From Phycisphaerae bacterium (GTDB lineage: Bacteria; Planctomycetota; Phycisphaerae; UBA1845; Fen-1342): a DNA stretch of 64,000 bases. A model generated the notes under the pieces. The model was not told where the DNA came from, ran no database searches, and saw only the letters and a program-made list of their open reading frames with translations. The stretch's first letter is position 1, and each line of letters starts with the position of its first letter. The translations under genes were made by a program, and so were the position numbers. Positions 35,661 to 44,519 of this stretch are shown here, one piece after another. The stretch lies in contig JAJVHV010000010.1 of NCBI GenBank assembly GCA_022072445.1, positions 62,001 to 126,000 on the forward strand, read 5' to 3'.

Positions 35661-37859
35661 GTGTATTCGCAGACTCGTCTGGTCCGATATGACATCCAGA
35701 TGCCGGCGAACGCCGCGCAGGAACTGCGCATGCCAACCGACAAGCACGCCTACGCCCGACCGACACGCGCCGAGGCGCTGCGCTTCCTGCGACTGCTGGA
35801 CGGAACGGGCCGCGACGACATCGCCTCCGTCTGTGACATGTGGGCCGCCGCCTTCACGCTCCGCATGGCCGCCGCGACCGACGAACAAGAGGTTCGACGC
35901 TATCGGCGGCTGGCGCAACGCCTGCGCGAGGCGCGTTTCACGCTGCTCGGCGACCACGATGAGCTGCTCGACGACGCCGAGGTCGGCGGCCGCGAAATCG
36001 CCGACAGCCTGACCGCACACTCGACGGTTGAGGACGCGCGACGCGAGGATCATTCGCTTGACGCCCATCCGTTCGACGTCGGCGCCGAATCGGCCGGCGA
36101 TGCGGGCCTTCCGAACGGCCGGGCGTTCGCCACTCCCGGTGCACCGTCACGCTGCCCGGAGTCCGAGGTACGCCTCGACCAACTCCGCAAGCCGGACGGG
36201 CGAGCCACGGGCCGCCGGCGGAACCGCGCGTCGACCGCATTCGTCGCCAGCCTGACGCTCGCGACGCCGGTGCTCCTGCTCTTGTCGGCGGCGCAGTACG
36301 TCATGCTCGGTTCGGCGGGGCCTGATTCGTTCCGCCAGCAGCCTCCGCCCGCGGTCGAACCGGCGGACGAGACCGACGTTGTCCTGCGCGACGACAAAGA
36401 GCGAACCTCCGACGACGCTCTCGCCGCGTGGGCGGTCCTGTTGACCGACTGGACGCTGCAGCGCGAGCGGGCCCGTGTTCAAGCAGCCGCGACCATGTGG
36501 CTGGCACAGGCGCGGCAGGCCGGATTGGCGGCGCTACGCGAAGTGCGGGCCGCGGCGGTCGCCGCGGCCGCTGAAATGCCGTCTGTCGTCACCGCCGATG
36601 ACGCGCCGTCGACGTCCGCGGGTGACGCACCACGCATGACTGCCGAGGAACTGGTGGCCGCGCTGAACGTCACAGGCGCTGCGGACGCCACCGACTCGTC
36701 GGGGTTTTCCCGCAGCGCGGTGGCGACTGAAACGGCCATCATTGTCAAGATCGACGAGCTGCTGGCGCGGGACGTGCTTCAGCCGCTCGCGGACGCCTGC
36801 GACGCGGCTCTTGCGGCCATGGCTCAATCTCGGAACACGCGGTCTGATCCGCCGGAGATTCAACGCTCCCGCGATTCAGCCTCCCTGCCGAAGGTCGCGC
36901 CCGCCGCCGACGCGGGTACGCGTGACACATCGCCTCCAGCTTACACCCTCGCCGCCGACGAACAGCCGGCCGCGCACGCGGACCTGGTGCTGGAGGTGCG
37001 CGAACCGGCGGAAGTAGCGGCTAGCGTCGAGGCCGGCGGCGGGTTTCCGCTCAGCGCCGACGAGGCCCGCGGGCAGCAGTCGCGCCAGGCCAGCGCCCTG
37101 GGCGTCGACGTCGTGCGCTCCATCCGCCTGGCGCGGCACGTGGCGATCAACGTCGTGCTGATTCCCGCGGGCGAGTTCGACATGGGCTCGCCCGACGCGG
37201 AGGAAGGGCGCTATGACGATGAAGGCCCGCAGCGCCGCGTCCGGATCACGCGCGCCTTTTACATCGGCGTCTGCGAGGTGACGCAGGCGCAGTGGCGGGC
37301 GGTGATGGGCTCGACGCAGCAGAGCTGGTTCAAGGGCGACGACCTGCCCGTCGAGTCGATTACCGCGCTCGATTGCCAGGAGTTCTGCCGCCGCCTGTCA
37401 CAAAGCAGCGGGATGATCGTGCGGCTGCCCAGCGAGGCCGAGTGGGAATACGCCTGCCGCGCCGGAACCGACGCGCCATTCGCTTTCGGCGCGACGATTT
37501 CGTCGCAGCGCGTGAATTTCGACGGATCGACGACGTATGGCGGTTCGGCGGCCGGGCTGAACCGCGAGCAGCCGACGCCGGTGGGCAGCCTCGAAGCGAA
37601 CGCCTGGGGTGTCTGCGACATGCACGGCAATGTGTGGGAGTGGTGCGCGGACTGGTACGCGCGCTATCCGGCGACGCCCCACGTCGTCGATCCCGAGGGA
37701 CCGCCGAACGGCGAGTATCGCGTGCTTCGCGGCGGATCGTGGGGCCGCGAGGCGGCGCTGTGCCGCAGCGCGGCGCGCGTTCGCACCAACCCGGCGGCGC
37801 GCAGCGCCGACAGCGGGTTCCGCGTCGTGGTCGAACTCGGCGCAGGCGCGACGGAATAG
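35661..37859 (+). CDS. Membrane protein with C-terminal SUMF1/formylglycine-generating-enzyme-like domain
   Basis: 732 residues from GTG 35661; ATG at 35700 is an alternative and neither has a clear SD. An N-terminal cytoplasmic part (1-190) looks helical, then one TM helix (192-216), a long Ala-rich, low-complexity extracytoplasmic linker (220-485), and a SUMF1-type domain (about 489-725): PAGEFDMGSPDAEEGRYDDEGPQ, VTQAQW, RLPSEAEWEYACRAG, GVCDMHGNVWEWCADWY, VLRGGSWGREAALCRSAARVR. The paired Cys needed for sulfatase activation are not evident, so it is probably one of the many SUMF1-fold proteins with other roles, common in planctomycetes. Confidence 0.85.
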   Translation: MYSQTRLVRYDIQMPANAAQELRMPTDKHAYARPTRAEALRFLRLLDGTGRDDIASVCDMWAAAFTLRMAAATDEQEVRRYRRLAQRLREARFTLLGDHDELLDDAEVGGREIADSLTAHSTVEDARREDHSLDAHPFDVGAESAGDAGLPNGRAFATPGAPSRCPESEVRLDQLRKPDGRATGRRRNRASTAFVASLTLATPVLLLLSAAQYVMLGSAGPDSFRQQPPPAVEPADETDVVLRDDKERTSDDALAAWAVLLTDWTLQRERARVQAAATMWLAQARQAGLAALREVRAAAVAAAAEMPSVVTADDAPSTSAGDAPRMTAEELVAALNVTGAADATDSSGFSRSAVATETAIIVKIDELLARDVLQPLADACDAALAAMAQSRNTRSDPPEIQRSRDSASLPKVAPAADAGTRDTSPPAYTLAADEQPAAHADLVLEVREPAEVAASVEAGGGFPLSADEARGQQSRQASALGVDVVRSIRLARHVAINVVLIPAGEFDMGSPDAEEGRYDDEGPQRRVRITRAFYIGVCEVTQAQWRAVMGSTQQSWFKGDDLPVESITALDCQEFCRRLSQSSGMIVRLPSEAEWEYACRAGTDAPFAFGATISSQRVNFDGSTTYGGSAAGLNREQPTPVGSLEANAWGVCDMHGNVWEWCADWYARYPATPHVVDPEGPPNGEYRVLRGGSWGREAALCRSAARVRTNPAARSADSGFRVVVELGAGATE

Positions 37860-37880
37860 CGGACCGGCACGTAGCACAAC

Positions 37881-38117
37881 CGCCCCCGGCTGCCACTCCC
37901 GATCTCACGCGTGCACGTTCTCCCGATCTCACGCGTGCACGTTCTCCCGATCTCACGCGTGCACGTTCTGCATTCTGCATTCTTCATTCTGCATTGCCGT
38001 TGGAGAGCACCCGCCCCCGGCTGCCACTCCCGATCTCACGCGTGCACGTTCTCCCGATCTCACGCGTGCACGTTCTGCATTCTGCATTCTTCATTCTGCA
38101 TTGGCGTTGTAGAGCAG
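37881..38117. repeat. Nested tandem repeat: 24-bp units inside a ~131-bp duplication
   Basis: The unit CCGATCTCACGCGTGCACGT followed by TCTC occurs three times in a row (37899-37970). The surrounding block, from CGCCCCCGGCTGCCACTCC (37881) through a TTCTGCATTC-rich end, is repeated from 38012 with only two units. Each unit contains the palindromes ACGCGT and GTGCAC. There is no spacer diversity, so it is not a CRISPR. Fills the gap between the SUMF1 gene and the AMMECR1 gene. Confidence 0.8.
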
Positions 38118-38153
38118 CCGCCCCTGAACCCCGACCCCTGAACCCCCCACTGC

Positions 38154-38702
38154 TCAGCCCTCCTCCGCCATCGCCTCGGTCGTGAACAACAGCACCTCGG
38201 TCTGCGGATCGCGCCACGCGTCCGCCGGCAGGCCGGCCTTCTCCGTACAGCACCGCGCCAGAAGCTCCACCCGGCTCAAGCCGTGATCCGTCGCCACCTG
38301 CGGCAGGAACAGTCCGCGCCGCGGGCCGCGCCGGATCAGGACCCCGTGCACGCCCGGCACGAGCGAAAGCGGATCGGACGTCCGCTGCGGCGCCGACAGA
38401 ATCGAGACCTCGATCCGCACGTCCGGCAGTTCCCCCGCGGCGAGACGCGAGAACCGCGGATCGCGCAGCGCCGCGTCTTCCGCCGCCGTCCGCAGCGCCT
38501 CGACAAATGGGCGCGACACGTCCAGGCAGCCGATGCAGCCGCGCAGCCGCCCCAGCTTGCGCAGCGTCACGAATACGCCGCCGAACGGCCGCTCGACAAT
38601 CCCCGTCGGCGCGGCCCGTGACGTATCTCCGCCGCGCACCGCCCGCTCAATGACGCCGCGGGCAAATGCAAGCATCGCGCGGCGTTCTTCGGGCTCGACC
38701 AT
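38154..38702 (-). CDS. amrA: AMMECR1 domain protein (AmmeMemoRadiSam system protein A-like)
   Basis: 182 residues from the ATG at 38702; the frame extends upstream to 38876 but that part reads as repeat DNA. The AMMECR1 signature is clear: GVFVTLRKLGRLRGCIGCLDVSRPFVEALRTAAEDAALRDPRF, followed by VRIEVSILSAPQ and HGVLIRRGPRRGLFLPQVA. In many genomes it clusters with a Memo-like dioxygenase and a radical-SAM protein (AmrB, AmrS); neither partner is in this window, so it is a solitary copy. The biochemical role of the family is not settled. Confidence 0.9.
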   Translation of the reverse strand: MVEPEERRAMLAFARGVIERAVRGGDTSRAAPTGIVERPFGGVFVTLRKLGRLRGCIGCLDVSRPFVEALRTAAEDAALRDPRFSRLAAGELPDVRIEVSILSAPQRTSDPLSLVPGVHGVLIRRGPRRGLFLPQVATDHGLSRVELLARCCTEKAGLPADAWRDPQTEVLLFTTEAMAEEG

Positions 38703-38848
38703 GACGATGGGTCCGGCGCGTCGCCGGCGCCGCGACGTGAAAGCGTCGGGACTCGACGCCGCCCGGCGCGCATCCGGCGACGGCTTACGATACGCGCGCC
38801 TCGCCTCGCCGGCAAACCCGAAGCGTCGGGCCTTCGTGCCCACGCCGA

Positions 38849-38966
38849 ATAACGAAAGTCGAATGGCGAAGGACAAATTCAGCGGTCGCGAACTCGTCCG
38901 CTTGACAAAGCCGCCGTTGCCGTTTCATTCGCTATTCCTGACTCGCTATTCGCTATTCTCCGTGTG
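38849..38966. repeat. ATTCG-rich dispersed repeat
   Basis: In the 302-bp gap 38703-39004 the segment CGAATAACGAAAGTCGAATG faces TCGCTATTCCTGACTCGCTA and CGCTATTC (38930-38958), forming an imperfect inverted repeat. The stretch 38933-38951 is the reverse complement of 15302-15320 with one mismatch. At 38820 an inverted copy of the GGCCCGACGCT family is also present. No gene is seen. Confidence 0.65.
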
Positions 38967-39004
38967 GCCGCGCGTGACGCCATGCCTTCGTGCGTTCGGT
39001 TGCG

Positions 39005-41062
39005 TCACATGTCGATTTCAAAGACCTTAGAATCGCCGCGGAACGTTACCACGACGCGTAATCGCTGCCCGATCATCTCGGGCGGGAAGGTGAACTCATA
39101 GCTCCCATGAACCGTGCAACCCATCAGCCAGGTTTCGTCGAGGTTTCCGGTTTGGGCGCCGATCCGCTCAAGACCCTCGATCGTCACGTCCAGATCGCCG
39201 GCGGGAACCGGCTCCTTGCCACGCGCATTTGCAATCGAGACCACGACCGTCAGCGTCGGCTCGTCCCATGAAACCACGCGTACCGCCGTCGTGTAACTTC
39301 CGATCCGCGACAGGATGACCGCTTGTTGGGTAGGCTGACGCACGGGCAAGGCCGTGCCGGAGCACGACACCGACCACGTCTTCTCCTCCCTTACGTCGTC
39401 CCCGTTGCAGTGGTCGACAATCTGCCCCTTGAAATCTAGCGCGAAGCTGTACGTCGTCCCGCCCGTGAGGCCGCCGATTCCCGGCGCATCGCCACCTTCA
39501 TACACGCACCCCTTTGCACGGTCGGATGCCCCAGTTCCGTCCTTGTAAGTGTCGGCCAATCCATCCGCGTACTCGTAGCCGGCGCCCGGGTTGCGATGCC
39601 CGTACTGAACGCATTCAATGGTCCCGTCACTGTCGAAGTCATCATGCGTCCCGTCTTGGTCAAGATCCTTGTCAAACGCCCCATCTTCAAGGAACGCGGA
39701 TTCGGAAAGCGCGTCCAACGTGCCATTGCCGTCATAGTCACAAAGGAAGTGGGTCGCGGCGGCTCCATTTACTGTGAACTTCCCCTTGACGAATTGCCGG
39801 TATTCGCAGCACTCACACAGGTTCTTGAATTCCGCACTCATGAAAAACGGTGCACTCTGACCGCCCGTTATCGCCGAGCACGCCGGCTGCGTGGTCGGCG
39901 TGCCAGCCACGTCCTTGATCTCGAGACTTGTCTTGATCTCGCACTTGGGCGCTCCGGCGGTGCAGGTCGTACCCCCCGTCAACCCCTGCACGAACGGTTC
40001 AACGTCAAATCCGTTGACCGAGCCATCACCATTCACGTCGCCCGCGCACGGACTGCATCCTGATCCGCTTCCCGTCAGTTGTGCGACAAGCGGATCGACG
40101 TCAAATCCGTTGACCGAACCATCACAGTTCGTGTCACAGGGGTTACAGGTTGCACTGCAACTCTCCGTGCACGGCACGCGGCCGGCGGCGCCATACAGCG
40201 TGATGCAAGCGCCGAGCGGATCCGGGCAGACGCCGAAGGTGTAGTCGTAGCACTCGCCGCCCAGCGTGCTGTCGGCGAAGTTGTGGACCGCGTCCTTCGG
40301 GTTGTCGTCGTCATACTGCTTGGGACCCTGGAAATCGACCGACTTGGTGCCCCACAGCATGGGCTGGCCGTTTTCCGACAGAACGATGAAGCCGCCGCTC
40401 GTGCCGTTGCTCAGCACGATCAGGTAGGCGCCGCTGCCGTCGGCCGGCAGCTGATGGAACAGACCGAAATCGCACAGATCGGTCACGTCGGTGAAGTAGT
40501 AGCCGGTGTTGCAGGTGATCGAGCCGAAGTTGTACAGCACGCCGCTGTACGTGCTGCCGCTGTAAGCCGGGGCGGCGCAATCGAGCCAATCCTCGGCGGT
40601 CCAGACGGCGATGAGGCAGGGGGCGATGCCGCCCTGCAGCGGGCAGGGACCCCAGAACCAGGCGTACTGAATGCGCTCGGACACGGTGCCGTCGCAATCA
40701 TCGCAACCCATGGTCATGTCGTTGGCGCAGAACGAGTTGTTGTACGCCGTGCCGAAGAACCAGCGGGCGCTGCCGAGACCGCAGTTGATGCTGGCATAGC
40801 ACTCGTTCGGGAAACCGGGGACGAGTCCATCCGGCTCGAACGCGTCGAAGCACAGCAGGCTCTGGCAGACGGTCTGGGCCACGCCACCGTCACCGAGGTT
40901 GTACCACGGCGAGGTGATCTGGCCATTCGGGGCGATACGGGCGACCGATTTCGGAGACATGAACTTGCCGTTGCCGAGGAGCTGAAGCGCGCCGCCGTCC
41001 GCCACTGCCATACTCGCCAGGCAACAGCACGCCATTGACTTGACCATGAGCTTTCCTGACAT
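39005..41062 (-). CDS. Secreted dockerin-repeat protein
   Basis: 685 residues from the ATG at 41062, with AAGGAG eight bases upstream. N-terminal signal-like MVKSMACCCLASMAVADG. The N-terminal half is Cys-rich (many paired Cys, e.g. CANDMTMGCDDCDG). In the middle are two dockerin-type calcium-binding loops: DTNCDGSVNGFDVDPLVAQLTG and DVNGDGSVNGFDVEPFVQGLTGG. Further Asp-rich calcium-type loops follow (DYDGNGTLDALSE; DKDLDQDGTHDDFDSDGT). The C-terminal part looks beta-rich. Dockerin-like repeats are common in planctomycete secreted proteins without cellulosomes. Export is supported; function unknown. Confidence 0.85.
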   Translation of the reverse strand: MSGKLMVKSMACCCLASMAVADGGALQLLGNGKFMSPKSVARIAPNGQITSPWYNLGDGGVAQTVCQSLLCFDAFEPDGLVPGFPNECYASINCGLGSARWFFGTAYNNSFCANDMTMGCDDCDGTVSERIQYAWFWGPCPLQGGIAPCLIAVWTAEDWLDCAAPAYSGSTYSGVLYNFGSITCNTGYYFTDVTDLCDFGLFHQLPADGSGAYLIVLSNGTSGGFIVLSENGQPMLWGTKSVDFQGPKQYDDDNPKDAVHNFADSTLGGECYDYTFGVCPDPLGACITLYGAAGRVPCTESCSATCNPCDTNCDGSVNGFDVDPLVAQLTGSGSGCSPCAGDVNGDGSVNGFDVEPFVQGLTGGTTCTAGAPKCEIKTSLEIKDVAGTPTTQPACSAITGGQSAPFFMSAEFKNLCECCEYRQFVKGKFTVNGAAATHFLCDYDGNGTLDALSESAFLEDGAFDKDLDQDGTHDDFDSDGTIECVQYGHRNPGAGYEYADGLADTYKDGTGASDRAKGCVYEGGDAPGIGGLTGGTTYSFALDFKGQIVDHCNGDDVREEKTWSVSCSGTALPVRQPTQQAVILSRIGSYTTAVRVVSWDEPTLTVVVSIANARGKEPVPAGDLDVTIEGLERIGAQTGNLDETWLMGCTVHGSYEFTFPPEMIGQRLRVVVTFRGDSKVFEIDM

Positions 41063-41225
41063 GACCCGTCTCCTTGGAATGAAGTGAACTTCAGGGTCCG
41101 GACCGCGGTGAAGTGCCGCACCGCGCGTGGCCCAGATCCCCAGCGCAACTGTCATGCTAATCATGTCCCCGGCGTCAGGCAAGCATTATCTCTTGAGGAC
41201 ATCCCAAGACCCGCGTTGATTCTCC

Positions 41226-41301
41226 GTCATTCCCGCATGCGGGAGTCCAGGGTACCCTGGAAGCAGACTGGACCCCCGCTTTCGCGGGCGTGACGGGTTT
41301 G
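41226..41301. repeat. MITE/REP-like inverted repeat (GTCATTCCCGC type)
   Basis: CGTCATTCCCGCATGCGGGA followed by GTCCAGG is mirrored by CTGGACCCCCGCTTTCGCGG followed by GCGTGACGGG, giving long stem arms. Elements with this wording are widespread small inverted repeats in bacteria. It lies in the 408-bp divergent region between the dockerin gene and murD; outside it I see no other element. Confidence 0.75.
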
Positions 41302-41470
41302 GGATAGCCCGTTGAAATCTCCGGCGTGTGAATCGTTTGCAACCCGCCACGACGCGCCGGCGCATGCCAGCCATTCGTTGATCGCAATTGGGCATTCGAC
41401 ACTCCCGGCCGCGGCTCACCCCCCCAGCGTCTACCCGTCGCCCTCCACCGGCGATACGATTTCCGCCGAC

Positions 41471-42946
41471 ATGACCAATTCCAATGCCATCACGAACTGG
41501 TCCGGCCGCCGCGTCACCGTCGTCGGACTCGGCCGCTTCGGCGGCGGCACGGGCGTGACGCGCTGGCTGGCCGCGCAGGGCGCGCACCTCACCGTCACCG
41601 ACCTCGCCCCGGCCGAAAAACTCGCCCGCTCGCTCGCCGAAATCGCCGGACTCGACGTCCGCCTGCGCCTCGGCGGCCACGACGAGGCCGACTTTCGCGA
41701 CACCGACCTGGTCGTCGCCAGCCCCGCCGTCCCGCAGCAGTCCCCCTTTCTGCAAATTGCTCGTAGCGCCGGCGTCCCCGTTTCCTCCGAGATGAACCTC
41801 TTCGTCGAGCGCTGCCGCGGGCGATGTATCGGCGTCACCGGCTCGGTCGGCAAGAGCACCATCACCGCCATGATCGGCCACGTGCTCGAACACACCCGGG
41901 ACGACAGCCGCCGCGTCTACGTCGGCGGCAATATCGGCCGCTCGCTGCTCGATGCTCTGCCGCAGATTCGCGACGGCGACTGGGTCGTGCTCGAACTCTC
42001 CAGCTTCCAGCTCGAAGTCCTCGCCGCCCTCCGCTGGAGCCCCTCCGTCGCCGTCATCAGCAACGTCACGCCCAACCATCTCGACCGCCACGGCAATTTC
42101 GCCGCCTACCTGGCCGCCAAGCTCAACATCATCCGCTTCCAGGATCCCGCCCGCGACCTGGCCGTCATGCAGGACGCTCCCGAACTCCGCCGCAACATCG
42201 AGCTGATGTTCGGCGACGTCTCGGGCTTGTGGCGCTATGGCCTGGTCGACGGCGTAGCGTCGGCGCGGTTGCAGAGTACCCCCGCGGTCGACTGCGACGA
42301 TCGCAAGCTGAGCTGGCCCTGCCTGTCGCTCGACGTCCCGGGCCTCCACAATCGCCTCAACGCCGCCGCCGCCCTGTGCGTCGCCCACGTTGCCGGCGTC
42401 GACGCCGACCGCGCTGTCGCCGCTATGGCCAGCTTTCAGGCCCTGCCGCACCGCCTGCAGCGCGTCGGCCGATTCGGCGGCGTCGCGTACTTCAACGACT
42501 CGAAGTCCACCACGCCTGAGTCGGCCCTGATGGCCATCGACGCTGTTCAGGAACATACGGCCGAGCGCGGACAGCCCACTGCAACCGACGCACTGACGCC
42601 CGCCCGCCCCGCAGAGCTGCTCGCATCCGTCCGCCCCGCGGCGCTGCTCATGATCCTCGGCGGCTACGACAAGGGCATCGACCTGCGGCCGCTCTGCGAA
42701 GTCATCGCCCGGCGGGCGGCCTATTCAGCCTGCATCGGCCAGACCGGCCCACGAATGGCCCAGCACATCAGCGCCGCCGGCGGAGACGCCGAGTACGTCG
42801 AGTCGCTCGCGTCGGCCGTCGCGGCCTGCCGCCGCCGCGCCCGCCCGGGCGACGTGGTGCTGCTCTCGCCCGCCTGCGCCTCGACCGACATGTTCGAGGA
42901 CTACCGCGCCCGCGGCGATGCGTTCGTGGCATTGGCATCCGCTTGA
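41471..42946 (+). CDS. murD: UDP-N-acetylmuramoylalanine--D-glutamate ligase (MurD)
   Basis: 491 residues from ATG 41471; the frame upstream to 41312 is repeat DNA. MurD adds D-Glu to UDP-MurNAc-L-Ala using ATP in the cytoplasm. Visible are the N-terminal Rossmann part (VTVVGLGRFGGGTGVTRWLAAQGA), the central ATPase with ELSSFQLE and SNVTPNHLDRHG, FNDSKSTTPESALMAI (the MurD Lys/Ser region) and LGGYDKGIDLRPL, and VVLLSPACASTDMFEDYRARGDAF at the end. The P-loop reads GVTGSVGKST (121-130), where G-T-N-G-K-T/S is usual. The presence of a cell-wall ligase supports peptidoglycan in this organism. It is not in a dcw cluster. Confidence 0.95.
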   Translation: MTNSNAITNWSGRRVTVVGLGRFGGGTGVTRWLAAQGAHLTVTDLAPAEKLARSLAEIAGLDVRLRLGGHDEADFRDTDLVVASPAVPQQSPFLQIARSAGVPVSSEMNLFVERCRGRCIGVTGSVGKSTITAMIGHVLEHTRDDSRRVYVGGNIGRSLLDALPQIRDGDWVVLELSSFQLEVLAALRWSPSVAVISNVTPNHLDRHGNFAAYLAAKLNIIRFQDPARDLAVMQDAPELRRNIELMFGDVSGLWRYGLVDGVASARLQSTPAVDCDDRKLSWPCLSLDVPGLHNRLNAAAALCVAHVAGVDADRAVAAMASFQALPHRLQRVGRFGGVAYFNDSKSTTPESALMAIDAVQEHTAERGQPTATDALTPARPAELLASVRPAALLMILGGYDKGIDLRPLCEVIARRAAYSACIGQTGPRMAQHISAAGGDAEYVESLASAVAACRRRARPGDVVLLSPACASTDMFEDYRARGDAFVALASA

Positions 42947-43007
42947 ACCGCCGCCAATCCCCCGCCCGCGTTCCGCATTCTGCATGCTTCATTCCGCCTT
43001 GCCGTTC

Positions 43008-44501
43008 TCAGCGCAGCCCCAGCCGCTCCACCGCCGCACGCGCCGCCCCATGCCGCATGAACAGCCGCCAGATCAAACCGCTCCGCGCATTCTCGATCGC
43101 CAGCAGCAGCGGCCCCTGGTCGATCCCGATGTAGTCGTCGTGCGCGTAGTTCCAATCCAGATTGAACGAATCCACGAACCCGTAGCCCCCGGCCGCCGGA
43201 TCGCGCCACACCAGCGGCCTGCCGCCCCCATCCCGCAGCCCGCGAAAGGCCCGCAGTGCCGCCAGGCTTTCTTTCGGCGTGAACATTACCGCCGACCCGG
43301 CCGCGTAGGGCGCCACCGTGCCCTCGAACACGTTGTCTTCATCGCGCAGGTTCGGCTGCACGTCGGGCACGATGTATCCGTCGCGGCTGGCACACGCGCT
43401 GAGCCCCCAGCGGTCCGCCGACAGCGTCCGATACCGCTCGCCCAGCTCGATGCAGCGCTGCCGATGCGTCAGCAGAGCGCGGCGCGAATTCTCGAACCAG
43501 TCGACCCGCGGTCCGCTTCCGCCGTGCCGCGCCGGTTGGTCCGCGCCCAGCGACCGATAGTCGATGTAGCAGTGCGAGAAAACGTAGGTAAACACGATGC
43601 CGGGATACGTGACGACGAACGGCGGTCCGTCGCCGTGACGCTTCAGCGTGCGATGGAGCCGATAATACGCGGCCGGCTCGACCGCGTGCGGCGCACTTGG
43701 CGCGCCTGCCGCGAGAAAGTAAACCAGCCGCTCCTCGTCGCTGGCGATCCACCACGAATGCTCGAGGAAGCCGCCCGGCCCGTCCGGCTGCTTCTGATCG
43801 GCCGGCTGCCACGCCATCGAGATGAAGCCGTCCTTGCCGACGGCGTAACGCTTCCAGTCCGCCTCCGCCAGCACGCGCTCCGCCAGCCGCGCGACGTCCT
43901 CGCCGAAGTATTCCGCCGCGACCATCGCACCGGCCAGCAGCAGCGCCGTGTCGATCGTGCTGTACTCGATGTGATAGTCCGTGCCGGACCTCCCGGCGGT
44001 GTGATGGTCCAGAAAATGCAGATACATGCCCCACTTGCGATTGTCGTCGCGCCCCAGCAGCGCGCTCAGCACCGTCCGCGCCCGCGCCGCCCCCTCGTCG
44101 CGCGAAATCCAGCCGCGCTCCACACCGGCCGGCAGCGACGCAAGCTGAAAGCCCACCGCCGCGATGCTCGCCACAGGGCCTTTCATGCGGTCCTTCGCCA
44201 GACAGGCCGGCGTGCCGACCTCGTTCCAGAAATACAGAAAGCAGGCATGCTCGATTTCGTCGAGCAGCTTCAAATCCGCGGCGTCGAACTCGTAGCGCGG
44301 CCGCGGCGCGCTGGCAACCACTCCATCCGACTCACCCCCGCGCGCGCCCACGCCACCCGGATGATTCGCCCGCATCGATGCGCACGCCAGGCCGCAGAAT
44401 GCTCCGCCCAGCACGACGCTCCAGCGCGCCGCCGTGCGTGTCCAACGTCGGGTCTGCGTCCGCAAACTCACTCGTAAGGCATTCCGCATTATCGCTCTCA
44501 T
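43008..44501 (-). CDS. Glycoamylase-like family protein
   Basis: 497 residues from the ATG at 44501 (a second ATG at 44489 is possible). A basic n-region and hydrophobic stretch (ARWSVVLGGAFCGLACASM) indicate export; Cys may be a lipid site but the lipobox is imperfect. The body fits the glycoamylase-like (alpha/alpha)6 toroid family: DEIEHACFLYFWNEVG, VASIAAVGFQLASLP, DYHIEYSTIDTALLLAGAMVAAEYFG, EHSWWIASDEERLVYFLAAGAPS, DGYIVPDVQPN, GYGFVDSFNLDWNYAHDDYIGIDQGPLLLAIENARSG. Predicted to act on beta- or alpha-glucan oligomers; the substrate is unknown. The large GH-like gene ends 18 bp upstream, so the two are an operon. Confidence 0.88.
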   Translation of the reverse strand: MRAIMRNALRVSLRTQTRRWTRTAARWSVVLGGAFCGLACASMRANHPGGVGARGGESDGVVASAPRPRYEFDAADLKLLDEIEHACFLYFWNEVGTPACLAKDRMKGPVASIAAVGFQLASLPAGVERGWISRDEGAARARTVLSALLGRDDNRKWGMYLHFLDHHTAGRSGTDYHIEYSTIDTALLLAGAMVAAEYFGEDVARLAERVLAEADWKRYAVGKDGFISMAWQPADQKQPDGPGGFLEHSWWIASDEERLVYFLAAGAPSAPHAVEPAAYYRLHRTLKRHGDGPPFVVTYPGIVFTYVFSHCYIDYRSLGADQPARHGGSGPRVDWFENSRRALLTHRQRCIELGERYRTLSADRWGLSACASRDGYIVPDVQPNLRDEDNVFEGTVAPYAAGSAVMFTPKESLAALRAFRGLRDGGGRPLVWRDPAAGGYGFVDSFNLDWNYAHDDYIGIDQGPLLLAIENARSGLIWRLFMRHGAARAAVERLGLR

Positions 44502-44519
44502 GGGCAGATTCTCACGGAC

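Noticed and set aside
37899-37970. CRISPR array
   Set aside because: Units are contiguous with no spacers; plain tandem repeat and no cas genes.
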